Positions 48,215 to 57,342 of a stretch of DNA of 64,000 nucleotides are shown here, one piece after another. The notes beneath the pieces were generated by a model, which worked only from the letters and a program-made list of their open reading frames with translations, made no database searches and had not been told where the DNA came from. This DNA is from CAYSEW01 sp964430245 (GTDB lineage: Bacteria; Bacteroidota; Bacteroidia; Flavobacteriales_D; Parvicellaceae). The DNA is taken from contig CAYSEW010000003.1 in NCBI GenBank assembly GCA_964430245.1, forward strand, positions 92,251 to 156,250, given 5' to 3'. A program made the translations under genes and the position numbers. Positions within the stretch are counted from its first letter, which is position 1, and every line of letters starts with the position of its first letter.

Positions 48215-51200
48215 TTATAATAATTCCTTTTTCTTCATCCATTTCTCCTTGAACCCTACCCCAATGATTAGTAATAACACTATTCCTATGGTTATCCATG
48301 CCCACATAGGGAACATAGGAGTATCTCCCCTTGCATAGCTATGTAGTCCTTTAGAAAGGTAATAATTGACTCCAATAAAGGTCATCAATACACTAGAAAA
48401 CCCAATTACTGAAGCTACGTTAAATACATATCGACCTCTCATTCCGGGAATTAATCTAAAGTGAAGTATAATCGCATAAGTGAGTACAATTACCAAAGCC
48501 CAAGTTTCTTTAGCATCCCAGCCCCAGTACCTACCCCAAGATTCATTGGCCCATATGCCTCCTAAAAAAGTACCTATAGTAGCCAATACAAGCCCTATGG
48601 TTAGGGTCATTTCATTGATATAGGTGAGCTCTGTAATTACTGCTCCTAATCTTTTTTCATTTCTTTTGGTTTTCCCTAAATAAGTGAAAAGGTTAATAAG
48701 GCCAAGTATAAAACCAAGGCCTAGAAATCCATAGCTAATGGTAATACAAGCCACATGTATCATCAACCAATAAGATTTCAATACTGGTTGTAATGGAGTC
48801 ATTTGAGGGTCAAAGCTACTATGCCCAGCAGTCATCAATACAAAAAATGCCAATAAGGATGTAGCTGCCAATGTAATCTTAGAATTACGAATAAATATAA
48901 ACCCTGCTAATAATCCTCCCCAAGCAATAAATGTTAGTGCTTCATATCCGTTACTCCACGGTGCATGCCCTGTTATATACCACCTTAAACCTAACCCAAA
49001 AGTATGGTAGATAAAACCTAGAATAAGAGCTCCGATCAACAGCCATAAAATAGAATTTGAGATTTTAAAAAATAATGACTTTCTATTGCTGATTAAAGCA
49101 TCTATGAAGCTGAAAATCAATAAAAACACGGCAAGCATGCCATAAATATTCTTTAATAATCCAAAAATATTAGACTTATTATAATAAATCTCCAACTCTA
49201 TTAGTGAACTAGTTGGCAAAATATCTTGATTTGCATTTTCAAGCTGATAGTTAGAAAGCTTACTAATGAGCTGGTTGGCCACAGTATAGTTCTTTGAAGC
49301 TGCTGCTAATTTAACTTCAAATAAATATCTTTGAAGAGTATCAGTAATGTAGATATCATTATTATTACCCTGTATTGAATTCTCTAGTGAATCAGCATTG
49401 ATCCAAAGGTTATTAGGGTCACCTTTAATAGGATAGATCTTTAATAGATACCTATTCATTAATTGATCGAGTAATTTAAATCTTTCAAATACTTTGATCA
49501 GCTCTTTATCAAATACATTTTTATCAATGTCTTTTTTATTGAATGAGTGATTATACTTATCAATTAATTCTTTCAGGTGATTATTTAAATCATTGTAGGA
49601 AGCATATTTGCTTTCGATATTAAAATGCTCAAAAACTCCCGTCCCCCGCTTTTGATAGATAATCTTCTCGTTTTTCCAATATGATGGATAGATCAAAAAA
49701 TCCAAAAACACCTGCATAGCATCCACTTGTGATCCATCCTTTAATTTGAATTTATCTTTTTTTGACACCTTATGAAATAGATCATATGCCAGAGAATGTA
49801 TAGGCTCAACCCTACCTTCAAAAGACTGCACCAACAAATGTCCAAATTGATCTGCATGATCAATACCTACAGGGCTAAAATCAGGAAAATCAACCATTTT
49901 AGATTTTGCCTTTTGATAAGTTAATATAATATCCAGCATTGTATTGGCTGCTGAATAATCAGCTGAATCTTTGGCCTTCTTAAGATCACTAAAATAATTA
50001 ATTAGAATATTTCTAAAAGTAACATTTCCTAATCCATGCTGCTTACCAGCTATTGGTTTTGATACAGCAATATCATTCCAATTCACCCATCTATTTTCAA
50101 GATCAAATTGTAAGGGATATATATTAAGCTCAAAATACATCAGCTGATAAAGTTTCCTTACAGCATCATATGCTTTAATCAGTTCTATATCGTATTGAGA
50201 TTTTTGATTATTTTGAAGGCTTTGCTGATGTTTAATAAATAACTTCTCTTTTTTTGTTTTCTCATCAAAAAAATCTTCTATTGATGCATATTCTCCATTA
50301 ATACCAAGGTCTTTAGCTAATGTGTCTGAGCCAATAAAAATGACCTTTTGATTTGACCAATAATCTGGATCAATTATAAATTCAAGAAATAGCTGAAGGT
50401 GATCTAAGCTAGTACTATCCTCTAGATAAAATATTTCCTTTTTAGTAATGTTTGTAAATATGGTTTTTGACAACTCACTAGCCTTTTGAATTTCTCCTGC
50501 CTCATTTTGAATTTCTAAATTCCCAAACTTAGTTGCATGTAATGAATCTATGGGATAATTTTGTGCCGAGACAGCGCTCATTAGCAGAAATGGCAATAAA
50601 AGCCAACCACTCAATCGTTGCTTCCTTATTTTTATAACTTGCTTTCTCACTTTAAGGAATCTTGAATTCTTATTGGTAAGTGTTCCAATAAACCCTAAAA
50701 ACAAGAGTAAGTAACCAAAATAAGAAGTCCAAGTTCCCCAAAAATCATGATTAACAGATAAATTGGTAATATCGGGATCTGCACCTGAATCTTTTAACTC
50801 TTTACTAGACCATTCATATCCTGACTGAAAAAAACGATAACCTCCATAATCCACTACATTATTCATAAAAAGTTGATGCTTTTTATTGTGCTTATTTTTA
50901 GAGTCATTGATTACAATATCACTTTCGAAGCTGCTTGGACTTTCAGAACCAGGGTATTTTACCAATCTAAAGTCTGATAAACTAATATCAAATGGCAGTG
51001 AAATCTGTTTAGCACCATAGGCCAGTTGAAAAAATAGGCCTCCTACTTCAAGCATTGTTGGGACTGGCATTCGGCCAGCACCACCTAATAAAACCGCTGT
51101 TTTAGTTACGTTTCCAACCGATACCTTTGTTAATAACGCATCCGGCAAATTGTCAATTTCTGATTTATTATACTTTATTTCAGCTTTTTCATGAATTGCA

Positions 51201-52084
51201 TTCACAGCAATTTGAACTCCTTGCACATTGATTAAATCTCCATTTTTAAAAATATGTTCAACGTCTCTAATTAAAGTATCCATAGCAATATTATTAGGAT
51301 CACTTCTATCTTCTTTTGTTAAATTAGACATATTAGCTCTTAGCATATCATAAGGCGCAATCACATAGCTTCCCTTATCATCATCAAAAAACTGTATAGC
51401 ATCTGTTCTTGAATCATTATTAAAAGAAATGGCCATCATTCCTTTTTTAAAGACCTCACCTTCTTTAATATATTCTAGTTGTCTTCCAGGTAATACCAAT
51501 TCCAATATTTTACCTCCATCATCCGAAGCTGTAATTTTCTTTTGAGCATGATAGATATAATCGAAATAAGAAATATTAATCTCTTTTTTACCAGGAAAGT
51601 CAATTTCAAAATCAAAATCATTAGAAGTTAAAGAAGTAAAATACAATTGTTTATCTCCAGTATATTGTTTAACCTCATCGTGTACTTTTACTTGCAAATA
51701 AGGTTCAGATGAAAAAATATAATTTACAGATTCTCCTTCTTTAATGATCATGACACCTTCATAGCCAATGTACCTTGTAATACCTGCTCCTAAAATGGTG
51801 ATTATGAAACCTAAATGAATAATTAGCATACTCAATTTTTTTCTTGACAATAGTCCATATCTTTTAAGATTGTATGAAAAATTAATCACCAATAAGAGCA
51901 TGATCAATTCGAACCACCAAGCATTATAGATCAATACCCTTGCAGTAATGGTATCATATGAATTCTCAATAAATGTAGCCGTACCAATAGCCACTGCGAA
52001 TAAAAAGAGCAAAATTGCCATTGCCCTTGTAGATATAAGATGTTTAAGTAAGTTCACCTTAAAATTTTGATGCGAAATTATCAA
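48215..52084 (-). CDS. Fused ResB-CcsA cytochrome c maturation protein with duplicated periplasmic domain
   Basis: A 1289-residue fusion of the two system II cytochrome c synthetase subunits. The N-terminal ResB-like part has TMs at about 23-37, 55-72 and 88-107 with a periplasmic domain, then a TM near 455-470. The CcsA part (about 975-1289) has the heme-handling motif WGRYWGWDAKETWAL. Between them, two homologous segments occur in tandem (about 516-728 and 744-946). They share the frame Q-L/V-F-L-E/D-F-I-I/x-x-P-x-Y-W-x-N-x-K-I-I and a later Y-A-S-x-x-D. My recollection is that related fusions have about 1,050 residues and one copy, so this is longer. Both heme-delivery His residues and the WWD motif remain. 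Confidence 0.88.
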   Translation of the reverse strand: MIISHQNFKVNLLKHLISTRAMAILLFLFAVAIGTATFIENSYDTITARVLIYNAWWFELIMLLLVINFSYNLKRYGLLSRKKLSMLIIHLGFIITILGAGITRYIGYEGVMIIKEGESVNYIFSSEPYLQVKVHDEVKQYTGDKQLYFTSLTSNDFDFEIDFPGKKEINISYFDYIYHAQKKITASDDGGKILELVLPGRQLEYIKEGEVFKKGMMAISFNNDSRTDAIQFFDDDKGSYVIAPYDMLRANMSNLTKEDRSDPNNIAMDTLIRDVEHIFKNGDLINVQGVQIAVNAIHEKAEIKYNKSEIDNLPDALLTKVSVGNVTKTAVLLGGAGRMPVPTMLEVGGLFFQLAYGAKQISLPFDISLSDFRLVKYPGSESPSSFESDIVINDSKNKHNKKHQLFMNNVVDYGGYRFFQSGYEWSSKELKDSGADPDITNLSVNHDFWGTWTSYFGYLLLFLGFIGTLTNKNSRFLKVRKQVIKIRKQRLSGWLLLPFLLMSAVSAQNYPIDSLHATKFGNLEIQNEAGEIQKASELSKTIFTNITKKEIFYLEDSTSLDHLQLFLEFIIDPDYWSNQKVIFIGSDTLAKDLGINGEYASIEDFFDEKTKKEKLFIKHQQSLQNNQKSQYDIELIKAYDAVRKLYQLMYFELNIYPLQFDLENRWVNWNDIAVSKPIAGKQHGLGNVTFRNILINYFSDLKKAKDSADYSAANTMLDIILTYQKAKSKMVDFPDFSPVGIDHADQFGHLLVQSFEGRVEPIHSLAYDLFHKVSKKDKFKLKDGSQVDAMQVFLDFLIYPSYWKNEKIIYQKRGTGVFEHFNIESKYASYNDLNNHLKELIDKYNHSFNKKDIDKNVFDKELIKVFERFKLLDQLMNRYLLKIYPIKGDPNNLWINADSLENSIQGNNNDIYITDTLQRYLFEVKLAAASKNYTVANQLISKLSNYQLENANQDILPTSSLIELEIYYNKSNIFGLLKNIYGMLAVFLLIFSFIDALISNRKSLFFKISNSILWLLIGALILGFIYHTFGLGLRWYITGHAPWSNGYEALTFIAWGGLLAGFIFIRNSKITLAATSLLAFFVLMTAGHSSFDPQMTPLQPVLKSYWLMIHVACITISYGFLGLGFILGLINLFTYLGKTKRNEKRLGAVITELTYINEMTLTIGLVLATIGTFLGGIWANESWGRYWGWDAKETWALVIVLTYAIILHFRLIPGMRGRYVFNVASVIGFSSVLMTFIGVNYYLSKGLHSYARGDTPMFPMWAWITIGIVLLLIIGVGFKEKWMKKKELL

Positions 52085-52141
52085 TTTTTAGTTGTAGTCC
52101 ATACATAAAAAACACCTAAATAAGTTTAACTTCTTTTTGAA

Positions 52142-52171
52142 TTGCTATTTTAAAGAACAAGTCTATCTTTA
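52142..52171 (+). promoter_or_regulatory. Promoter of the lipase/YggS unit
   Basis: TTG at 52142-52144 and TATCTTTA at 52164-52171 lie 19 bases apart; only the last base of the -7 box deviates from TAnnTTTG. Transcription would start near 52178, about 6 bases before the ATG at 52184. Confidence 0.5.
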
Positions 52172-52183
52172 AAAAAAAAATAA

Positions 52184-53107
52184 ATGACATTTTCTAATAA
52201 AGAAATTAGGGCTGAAGATTTAACTCCTTTAACATTATACCACTGGGAATGTCCTTCACCAAAAGCTATTGTTCATCTAGTACATGGTATGAGTGAGCAT
52301 GCTGCTAGGTACGATCATTTTGCTAGCTGGTTGAACGAAAATGGGTATTCTGTAATTGCTTCTGATCTAAGAGGACATGGGAAAACTGCTGGATCTATTA
52401 AAAATGTTGGGCATTTTGCAACCAAAAATGGTTGGGAAAAAGTAGTTAATGATTTAATCCTAATTAGTAATAAAATAAAAGAAGACCATCCTGAACTGCC
52501 TATTTATTTAATGGGCCATAGTATGGGTTCATTCCTTGTGAGGTCATTGGCTTATACTGATTCAGCTATAGGAAATGGTTATATTCTTTCTTCCACAGCC
52601 GGACATCCAGGGTTTTTAGGCGTTGCTGGCGAACAGCTAGCATTAATCAATACTAAATTGATGGGTAAGCGCAATAGATCATGGTTGTTGACTAAGCTAG
52701 CTTTTGGAGATTTCAATAAAAAATACAAAGAAAAAAGAACTGAAAAAGATTGGCTATCAAGAGATGAAAATATTGTAAATCAGTATATTAACGACCCTTA
52801 CTGCATGCAAACATTCACTTCTCAGTTTTATACAGACTTAACACGGGGTCTACTAGAAATCAACCAACAGAACAAGATCGATAAAATGGATAAAAACAAA
52901 CCTGTTTTATTATTTGCTGGAGACATGGATCCTGTTGGAAACTACGGAAAAGGACCTGAAGAGGTAGCTAAAAAAATGAAGCTTGCTGGAATTACTGATT
53001 TAGAAACTACCATTTACAAAGATGGAAGACACGAAATGCTTAATGAGCTAAATAAAGAAGAAGTCTATAAATTGATCCTTAACTGGTTAAATAAAAAAAC
53101 TGAGTAA
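52184..53107 (+). CDS. Alpha/beta hydrolase, monoacylglycerol-lipase-like
   Basis: This 307-residue protein has the serine hydrolase 4 / lysophospholipase pattern: VHLVHGMSEHAARYDHFA, the nucleophile S113 in LMGHSMGSFLVR, an Asp in LLFAGDMDPVG and the His in DGRHEMLNEL. There is no signal peptide, so it acts in the cytoplasm or on the inner face of the membrane. Substrates are probably monoacylglycerols or lysophospholipids. It overlaps the yggS start by one base (TAATG). Confidence 0.85.
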   Translation: MTFSNKEIRAEDLTPLTLYHWECPSPKAIVHLVHGMSEHAARYDHFASWLNENGYSVIASDLRGHGKTAGSIKNVGHFATKNGWEKVVNDLILISNKIKEDHPELPIYLMGHSMGSFLVRSLAYTDSAIGNGYILSSTAGHPGFLGVAGEQLALINTKLMGKRNRSWLLTKLAFGDFNKKYKEKRTEKDWLSRDENIVNQYINDPYCMQTFTSQFYTDLTRGLLEINQQNKIDKMDKNKPVLLFAGDMDPVGNYGKGPEEVAKKMKLAGITDLETTIYKDGRHEMLNELNKEEVYKLILNWLNKKTE

Positions 53108-53769
53108 TGATCAAAGACAATCTATTAAAAATCAAGGAAAGTCTCCCAAATGATGTACGCTTAATCGCTGTATCTAAAACAAAACCTATTTCATTGATCA
53201 AAGAAGCTTATGGTGCTGGTCAATTGGATTTTGGGGAAAACAAGGTACAAGAGCTCATCAACAAACAACCTGAGCTATCATCAGATATACGCTGGCATAT
53301 GATCGGCCATCTACAAAGCAACAAAGTAAAATACATTGCTCCTTTTATCCACATGATCCATGGAGTTGATAGCTTTAAACTACTAAATGAAATCAATAAG
53401 CAAGGAAAAAAACATGACAGAATCATCAATTGTCTTTTACAATTTCACATCGCTCAAGAATCCACCAAATTTGGTTTAGATTATGAAAGTGCAAAAGAAA
53501 TTATAGAAAATGAGCTATTTATTGAATTTAAAAATGTTTGCATTTGTGGAGTAATGGGAATGGCTACTTTCACTCATCAAGAAGAGCAAGTATTAAGTGA
53601 ATTTGAATATTTACATAAAATATTCATTAAATTAGCAAAGCATCCTTCCATTTCAAATTCATTTAAAACAGTTTCAATGGGCATGAGCAACGACTACAAA
53701 CTGGCTATAAATAAAGGATCTAACATGGTAAGGATTGGTAGCAAAATATTTGGTGAACGAATAAATTAA
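53107..53769 (+). CDS. YggS-family PLP-binding homeostasis protein
   Basis: This 220-residue protein is the PLPBP/YggS type. LIAVSKTKP carries the PLP lysine, followed by FGENKVQELINK, WHMIGHLQSNKVKYI and SMGMSNDYKLAINKGSNMVRIGSKIFG. YggS regulates PLP and amino-acid balance and has no known catalytic activity. It is translationally linked to the upstream lipase gene through a one-base overlap. Confidence 0.92.
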   Translation: MIKDNLLKIKESLPNDVRLIAVSKTKPISLIKEAYGAGQLDFGENKVQELINKQPELSSDIRWHMIGHLQSNKVKYIAPFIHMIHGVDSFKLLNEINKQGKKHDRIINCLLQFHIAQESTKFGLDYESAKEIIENELFIEFKNVCICGVMGMATFTHQEEQVLSEFEYLHKIFIKLAKHPSISNSFKTVSMGMSNDYKLAINKGSNMVRIGSKIFGERIN

Positions 53770-53928
53770 TAAAATTAATCACATTTTCCAATCACATTAA
53801 AGGAAAAAACAGTTTGTTCGTGGAGAAAAAATGCTACTACATCGAAAAAATAAATTTCCTATTAATTTTCTTTCCATATTTGTAGCAGGGGTAGTCAAAT
53901 ATATGTTGCTTTAAGCAACTTATTTTTG

Positions 53929-53957
53929 AGGGGAGCTTTTCAGCTCCCTTTTTTTTT
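53929..53957 (+). terminator. Intrinsic terminator
   Basis: GGGAGC (53931-53936) and GCTCCC (53943-53948) form a 6-bp GC-rich stem with a TTTTCA loop, followed by nine T residues (53949-53957). It ends a + strand transcript: either yggS read-through or a short RNA beginning near 53889. Between yggS and this point lies a second hairpin, GTTGC/GCAAC at 53905-53919. The 260-base gap 53770-54029 otherwise holds only AT-rich sequence and the downstream promoter. Confidence 0.85.
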
Positions 53958-53995
53958 GTCCATACTTTACCTTTTACAATTCATCTTCTTTATTG

Positions 53996-54003
53996 TACAT
54001 TTG
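53996..54003 (+). promoter_or_regulatory. -7 box of the HEAT-repeat operon
   Basis: TACATTTG matches TAnnTTTG fully and lies 27 bases before the ATG at 54030. No -33 TTG is visible. Confidence 0.45.
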
Positions 54004-54029
54004 CGCAAAATTCAGGTCATTATTAAATC

Positions 54030-54572
54030 ATGAATACAAAAAATAAAAAGAAAAAAGATATCAATCAATCAATACTAAATGATATTCAATCTAATGATCG
54101 TTCAAAAATGATCAAAGGATTTAAAAAGTTAAGCAGTAAAGGAAATGAAGAGATCATTCAGCCATTAATAGACATCTATTCAAATTCAACAAATAATGAG
54201 CTTCAGGAAGAGGTCAAAAAAACGCTTAGTCAGCTAAAAACAACTAAAGCATTACCTGTTCTTATTAAGAATATAAATAATAGTGATAAAAGAGTAACAG
54301 AATTAGTCTTGCATTCGATATGGAGCTCTAACCTAGACGCATGTGATCATATTCCTTTAATAGTTGAAGCTGCCACAAAAGGTGATTTTATGATAGCACT
54401 AGAAGCGCTTACATTAATAGAAAACCTTGAGGGACCTTTTAAAGAAGAAGACCTATTAGAAGGAATGGTTCATGTCAATGAATATCTTTCTAAAAAACCA
54501 GATGACAAAGAAGACCTAATCAAGAGTATAGCTAATACATTAATGCAATTTGAAGAACAAATTCAGATCTAA
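54030..54572 (+). CDS. HEAT-repeat protein of unknown function
   Basis: This 180-residue, all-helical protein has HEAT/PBS-lyase-like repeats, as in LIDIYSNSTNNELQEEVKKTL, ALPVLIKNINNSDKRVTELVL and YLSKKPDDKEDLIKSIANTL. It has no signal peptide and no enzymatic motif. A scaffolding role is inferred from the fold only. Its stop abuts the TTG start of the DUF2520 gene, and it heads a + strand run of five closely spaced genes. Confidence 0.6.
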   Translation: MNTKNKKKKDINQSILNDIQSNDRSKMIKGFKKLSSKGNEEIIQPLIDIYSNSTNNELQEEVKKTLSQLKTTKALPVLIKNINNSDKRVTELVLHSIWSSNLDACDHIPLIVEAATKGDFMIALEALTLIENLEGPFKEEDLLEGMVHVNEYLSKKPDDKEDLIKSIANTLMQFEEQIQI

Positions 54573-55361
54573 TTGAAACCAGAATTCAGCATTTCGATCA
54601 TTGGCTCAGGTAATGTAGCTACTCAGCTTGGAAGGGCTCTATTAAAGAATAATATTAAGATCGATATAATATTCAATTATAATATTCATTCTGCTGAACT
54701 ACTTGCTAAAGACCTCCACTCAAAAGCTTCAAACGAACCTACAGATCTACCTACAGATTCCGACCTATACATTATTGCTTTAAAAGATGAGCATATTTTA
54801 GCGACTATCAATCAGCTTGATCTTAAGAATAAACTAATCGCACATACTTCTGGCACATTTAACACCCAATTATTAAATAAGATATCATCAAGAGCTGGTT
54901 GTTTTTACCCTATGCAAACACTTACTAAAAATGAGAAAATAGTATTTGAAAATACAGCTGTTTTTATTGAGGCCAATCTCGATGATGACATTGAGCTTCT
55001 AAAAAATATTACTAATCAATTAAATTGCACCCCCTACCAAGTCAACCAACTGCAAAGACAACAGCTACATATAGCTGCTATCGCCACTAATAACTTCACT
55101 TACCACCTTTTTAGCTGCATACAAGAGTATTGTAAATCTAACAACCTACCCTATTCTTCACTTGGTCCATTATTTTCACAAACAATAAAAATGATTGCTA
55201 AAGAAAATACTTTTATGTACCAAACAGGGCCTGCAAAGAGAGGTGAAAACGAAATCATAGAAAAACACAAGGATTTATTAAAAAGTGAAGAATTTTTAGC
55301 TGATATTTATTCACTTTTTACAAAACAGATCAAGAAAAAGCATCAAAATAATGAGCTATAA
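54573..55361 (+). CDS. Rossmann-fold DUF2520 oxidoreductase-like protein, TTG start
   Basis: This 262-residue protein opens with the dinucleotide-binding motif SIIGSGNVATQLGRAL and ends with the DUF2520 region (LHIAAIATNNFTYHL, IKMIAKENTFMYQTGPAKRGE). No ATG precedes the Rossmann motif, so the TTG at 54573, directly after the previous stop, is the start. Members are annotated as prephenate-dehydrogenase-like or pyrroline-5-carboxylate-reductase-like, but the substrate is unknown. It overlaps the KdsC-like gene by 11 bases. Confidence 0.8.
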   Translation: MKPEFSISIIGSGNVATQLGRALLKNNIKIDIIFNYNIHSAELLAKDLHSKASNEPTDLPTDSDLYIIALKDEHILATINQLDLKNKLIAHTSGTFNTQLLNKISSRAGCFYPMQTLTKNEKIVFENTAVFIEANLDDDIELLKNITNQLNCTPYQVNQLQRQQLHIAAIATNNFTYHLFSCIQEYCKSNNLPYSSLGPLFSQTIKMIAKENTFMYQTGPAKRGENEIIEKHKDLLKSEEFLADIYSLFTKQIKKKHQNNEL

Positions 55362-55869
55362 AGAAAAACTTCAAAATATCAATACTTTCATTTTCGATGT
55401 GGATGGTGTTCTTACAGATGGATCTGTAATTCTTGATTCTTCAGGTGAAATGGTAAGAACTATGAACACTAGAGATGGATATGCACTTCAGCATGCCATT
55501 AAAAAAGGATATAATATCTGTATTATTACTGGAGGCAATTCTATCATGGTCAAAAAGAGATTAGAATACCTGGGTATTAAAGATGTCTTTTTAAGTGCCC
55601 ATGAAAAAATTGGACTATTACACGAATACATAAAAGACAAACAGGTTAACATAGAACAAGTCCTCTATATGGGTGATGACCTACCAGACCACACTTGTAT
55701 TGTTGAAGCAGGAGTTGGCGCCTGTCCTCACGATGCTGCTGTTGAAATAAGAGAAGCAGCTGACTACATCTCTCATAAAGATGGCGGCAAAGGGTGTGTA
55801 AGGGATGTTCTTGAACAGACCATGAGACTTCATGGCAAATGGTTTGACAAAGATGGGCTCAAATGGTAA
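55351..55869 (+). CDS. KdsC-like HAD phosphatase (KDO-8-phosphate phosphatase family)
   Basis: This 172-residue HAD protein has the nucleophile and acid Asp pair in FDVDGVLTDG (D16, D18), motif II IITGG and motif IV MGDDLPD. The length and the DGVLTDG start match the KdsC/YrbI family, which removes phosphate from KDO-8-phosphate in lipopolysaccharide synthesis. It could alternatively act on a related sugar phosphate. It is overlapped by the genes on both sides (11 and 7 bases). Confidence 0.85.
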   Translation: MSYKEKLQNINTFIFDVDGVLTDGSVILDSSGEMVRTMNTRDGYALQHAIKKGYNICIITGGNSIMVKKRLEYLGIKDVFLSAHEKIGLLHEYIKDKQVNIEQVLYMGDDLPDHTCIVEAGVGACPHDAAVEIREAADYISHKDGGKGCVRDVLEQTMRLHGKWFDKDGLKW

Positions 55870-56762
55870 AAGAACTTTTACTTACGATTCGATATAAAAA
55901 TCTCATTATTCTTTCACTTCTTTTTTTATGTTTTGAAATATTCATCTATAAAAAGGGATTACAAATTCATTTCCATTATACAGCAATCTACAATTACATT
56001 ATTGTAATACTAACTGCAGCAGGAGGATATGTTGTCAATGATCTTTTTGATAAAAAAGGAGATATTCTTAATGAAAAGAGAAAATTCAACTTTTTCACAT
56101 TCAACTCACTGTTTTTACTTTATTTCATTTTATCTCTTACTACCATTAGCATAGCTATTTTATTTAGCAGTATACCTATGCAACAGCTTACATGTATAGC
56201 TATTATTTCATTGTTACTTTATTCATGGAAATTACAGCATTGGCCAATTTTAGGAAATCTTATAATTGCTTTGATGTCTGGTATTGTTCCTCTGATTGTT
56301 TTTATTGCTCATCCAGAATTATCACCAATATTAAAAGACCCCACTACACCTATTGAAGATCTTGTTGACTATATTTTTATTCTCATCTATGCTCTATTCG
56401 CATTTTTAACCACTTTAGCTAGGGAATTGATCAAGGACATGGAAGATATAGAAGGAGACCGAGCCATTCAATCGAAAACATTGGCAGTAACTGCTGGAAT
56501 CCGATTCACAAAATCACTTTCAATAATCCTTCTGGTTATTATCTCTCTGCTTCTTTTAGTTTTATTAAAAGACAGGGAAGAAATGCATTTTTCAACAATA
56601 ACTGCTATCTCCATGATTCTATTTCTTTTTTTTCCTATCTGTATTGCTGGATGGAAATTAAACAAAGCCCATACTAAAAAACAATTTCATTTAATAAGCA
56701 ATATTCTTAAATTAGTTATTGCCGGATCTATATGTGTAATCATGATCCATTCATACACTTAA
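55863..56762 (+). CDS. UbiA-superfamily prenyltransferase
   Basis: This 299-residue protein has about eight TM helices. The two Asp-rich motifs of UbiA enzymes are clear: NDLFDKKGD near residue 59 and KDMEDIEGDRAIQSKTLAV near 191. The family transfers prenyl groups to aromatic or glycerol-phosphate acceptors. In Bacteroidota, similar proteins are annotated as geranylgeranylglycerol-phosphate geranylgeranyltransferase, but the acceptor here is not known. It lies between the KdsC-like gene (7-base overlap) and maf (one base apart). Confidence 0.85.
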   Translation: MVKELLLTIRYKNLIILSLLFLCFEIFIYKKGLQIHFHYTAIYNYIIVILTAAGGYVVNDLFDKKGDILNEKRKFNFFTFNSLFLLYFILSLTTISIAILFSSIPMQQLTCIAIISLLLYSWKLQHWPILGNLIIALMSGIVPLIVFIAHPELSPILKDPTTPIEDLVDYIFILIYALFAFLTTLARELIKDMEDIEGDRAIQSKTLAVTAGIRFTKSLSIILLVIISLLLLVLLKDREEMHFSTITAISMILFLFFPICIAGWKLNKAHTKKQFHLISNILKLVIAGSICVIMIHSYT

Positions 56763-56763
56763 T

Positions 56764-57342
56764 ATGCTACCATCAATTACAGCTAAATACGATATTATTC
56801 TTGGCTCAAAATCACCTAGAAGAAAAGAGCTATTAAAACATCTAATAAAGGATTTTGGCATACAGGTAAAACCTGTAAATGAAAAATATCCTAATAATTT
56901 AAAAAGAGAAAAAATAGCTGTTTTTCTTTCGGAATTAAAAGCAAAAGAATTTAACCCTATAGGTAATCAGCTTATTATTACTGCTGACACTATAGTTGTA
57001 CTCAATGATCTTGTATTAGGAAAACCTGTAGATAAAAATGATGCATTTAAAATGCTAAAAACGCTATCTGGAAACACTCATGAAGTAATAACAGCCTGCA
57101 CCTTATATAGTCAAGAAAATTTTAGCACATTTTATGACATTACTGAAGTTACTTTTTATGCTCTTTCTGATGAAGAGATCATTAGCTATATCAATCAATG
57201 CAATCCTCTTGACAAAGCAGGATCCTATGGGATCCAAGAATGGATGGGTTATGTAGGTATTAAAAAAATGAATGGTGAATTTTTCAATGTAATGGGATTA
57301 CCTTTACATAAATTATACAGAGAGTTAAAAAAGATCTGTTGA
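56764..57342 (+). CDS. maf: Maf-family nucleoside triphosphate pyrophosphatase
   Basis: This 192-residue protein opens with IILGSKSPRRKELLKHL, the Maf SxSPRR motif, and has ITADTIVVLNDLVLGKP, SGNTHEVITACTL and DKAGSYGIQEWMG. Maf proteins hydrolyse non-canonical or modified nucleotides (dTTP/UTP or m7GTP types) and protect against their misincorporation. It closes the five-gene + strand run and meets the convergent DUF1987 gene with stops abutting. Confidence 0.93.
   Translation: MLPSITAKYDIILGSKSPRRKELLKHLIKDFGIQVKPVNEKYPNNLKREKIAVFLSELKAKEFNPIGNQLIITADTIVVLNDLVLGKPVDKNDAFKMLKTLSGNTHEVITACTLYSQENFSTFYDITEVTFYALSDEEIISYINQCNPLDKAGSYGIQEWMGYVGIKKMNGEFFNVMGLPLHKLYRELKKIC

Noticed and set aside
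53831..53914. 27-codon open frame preceded by GGAGAAAAA
   Set aside because: It runs into a hairpin region, Shine-Dalgarno motifs are not reliable in this phylum, and there is no sign of conservation to judge by.
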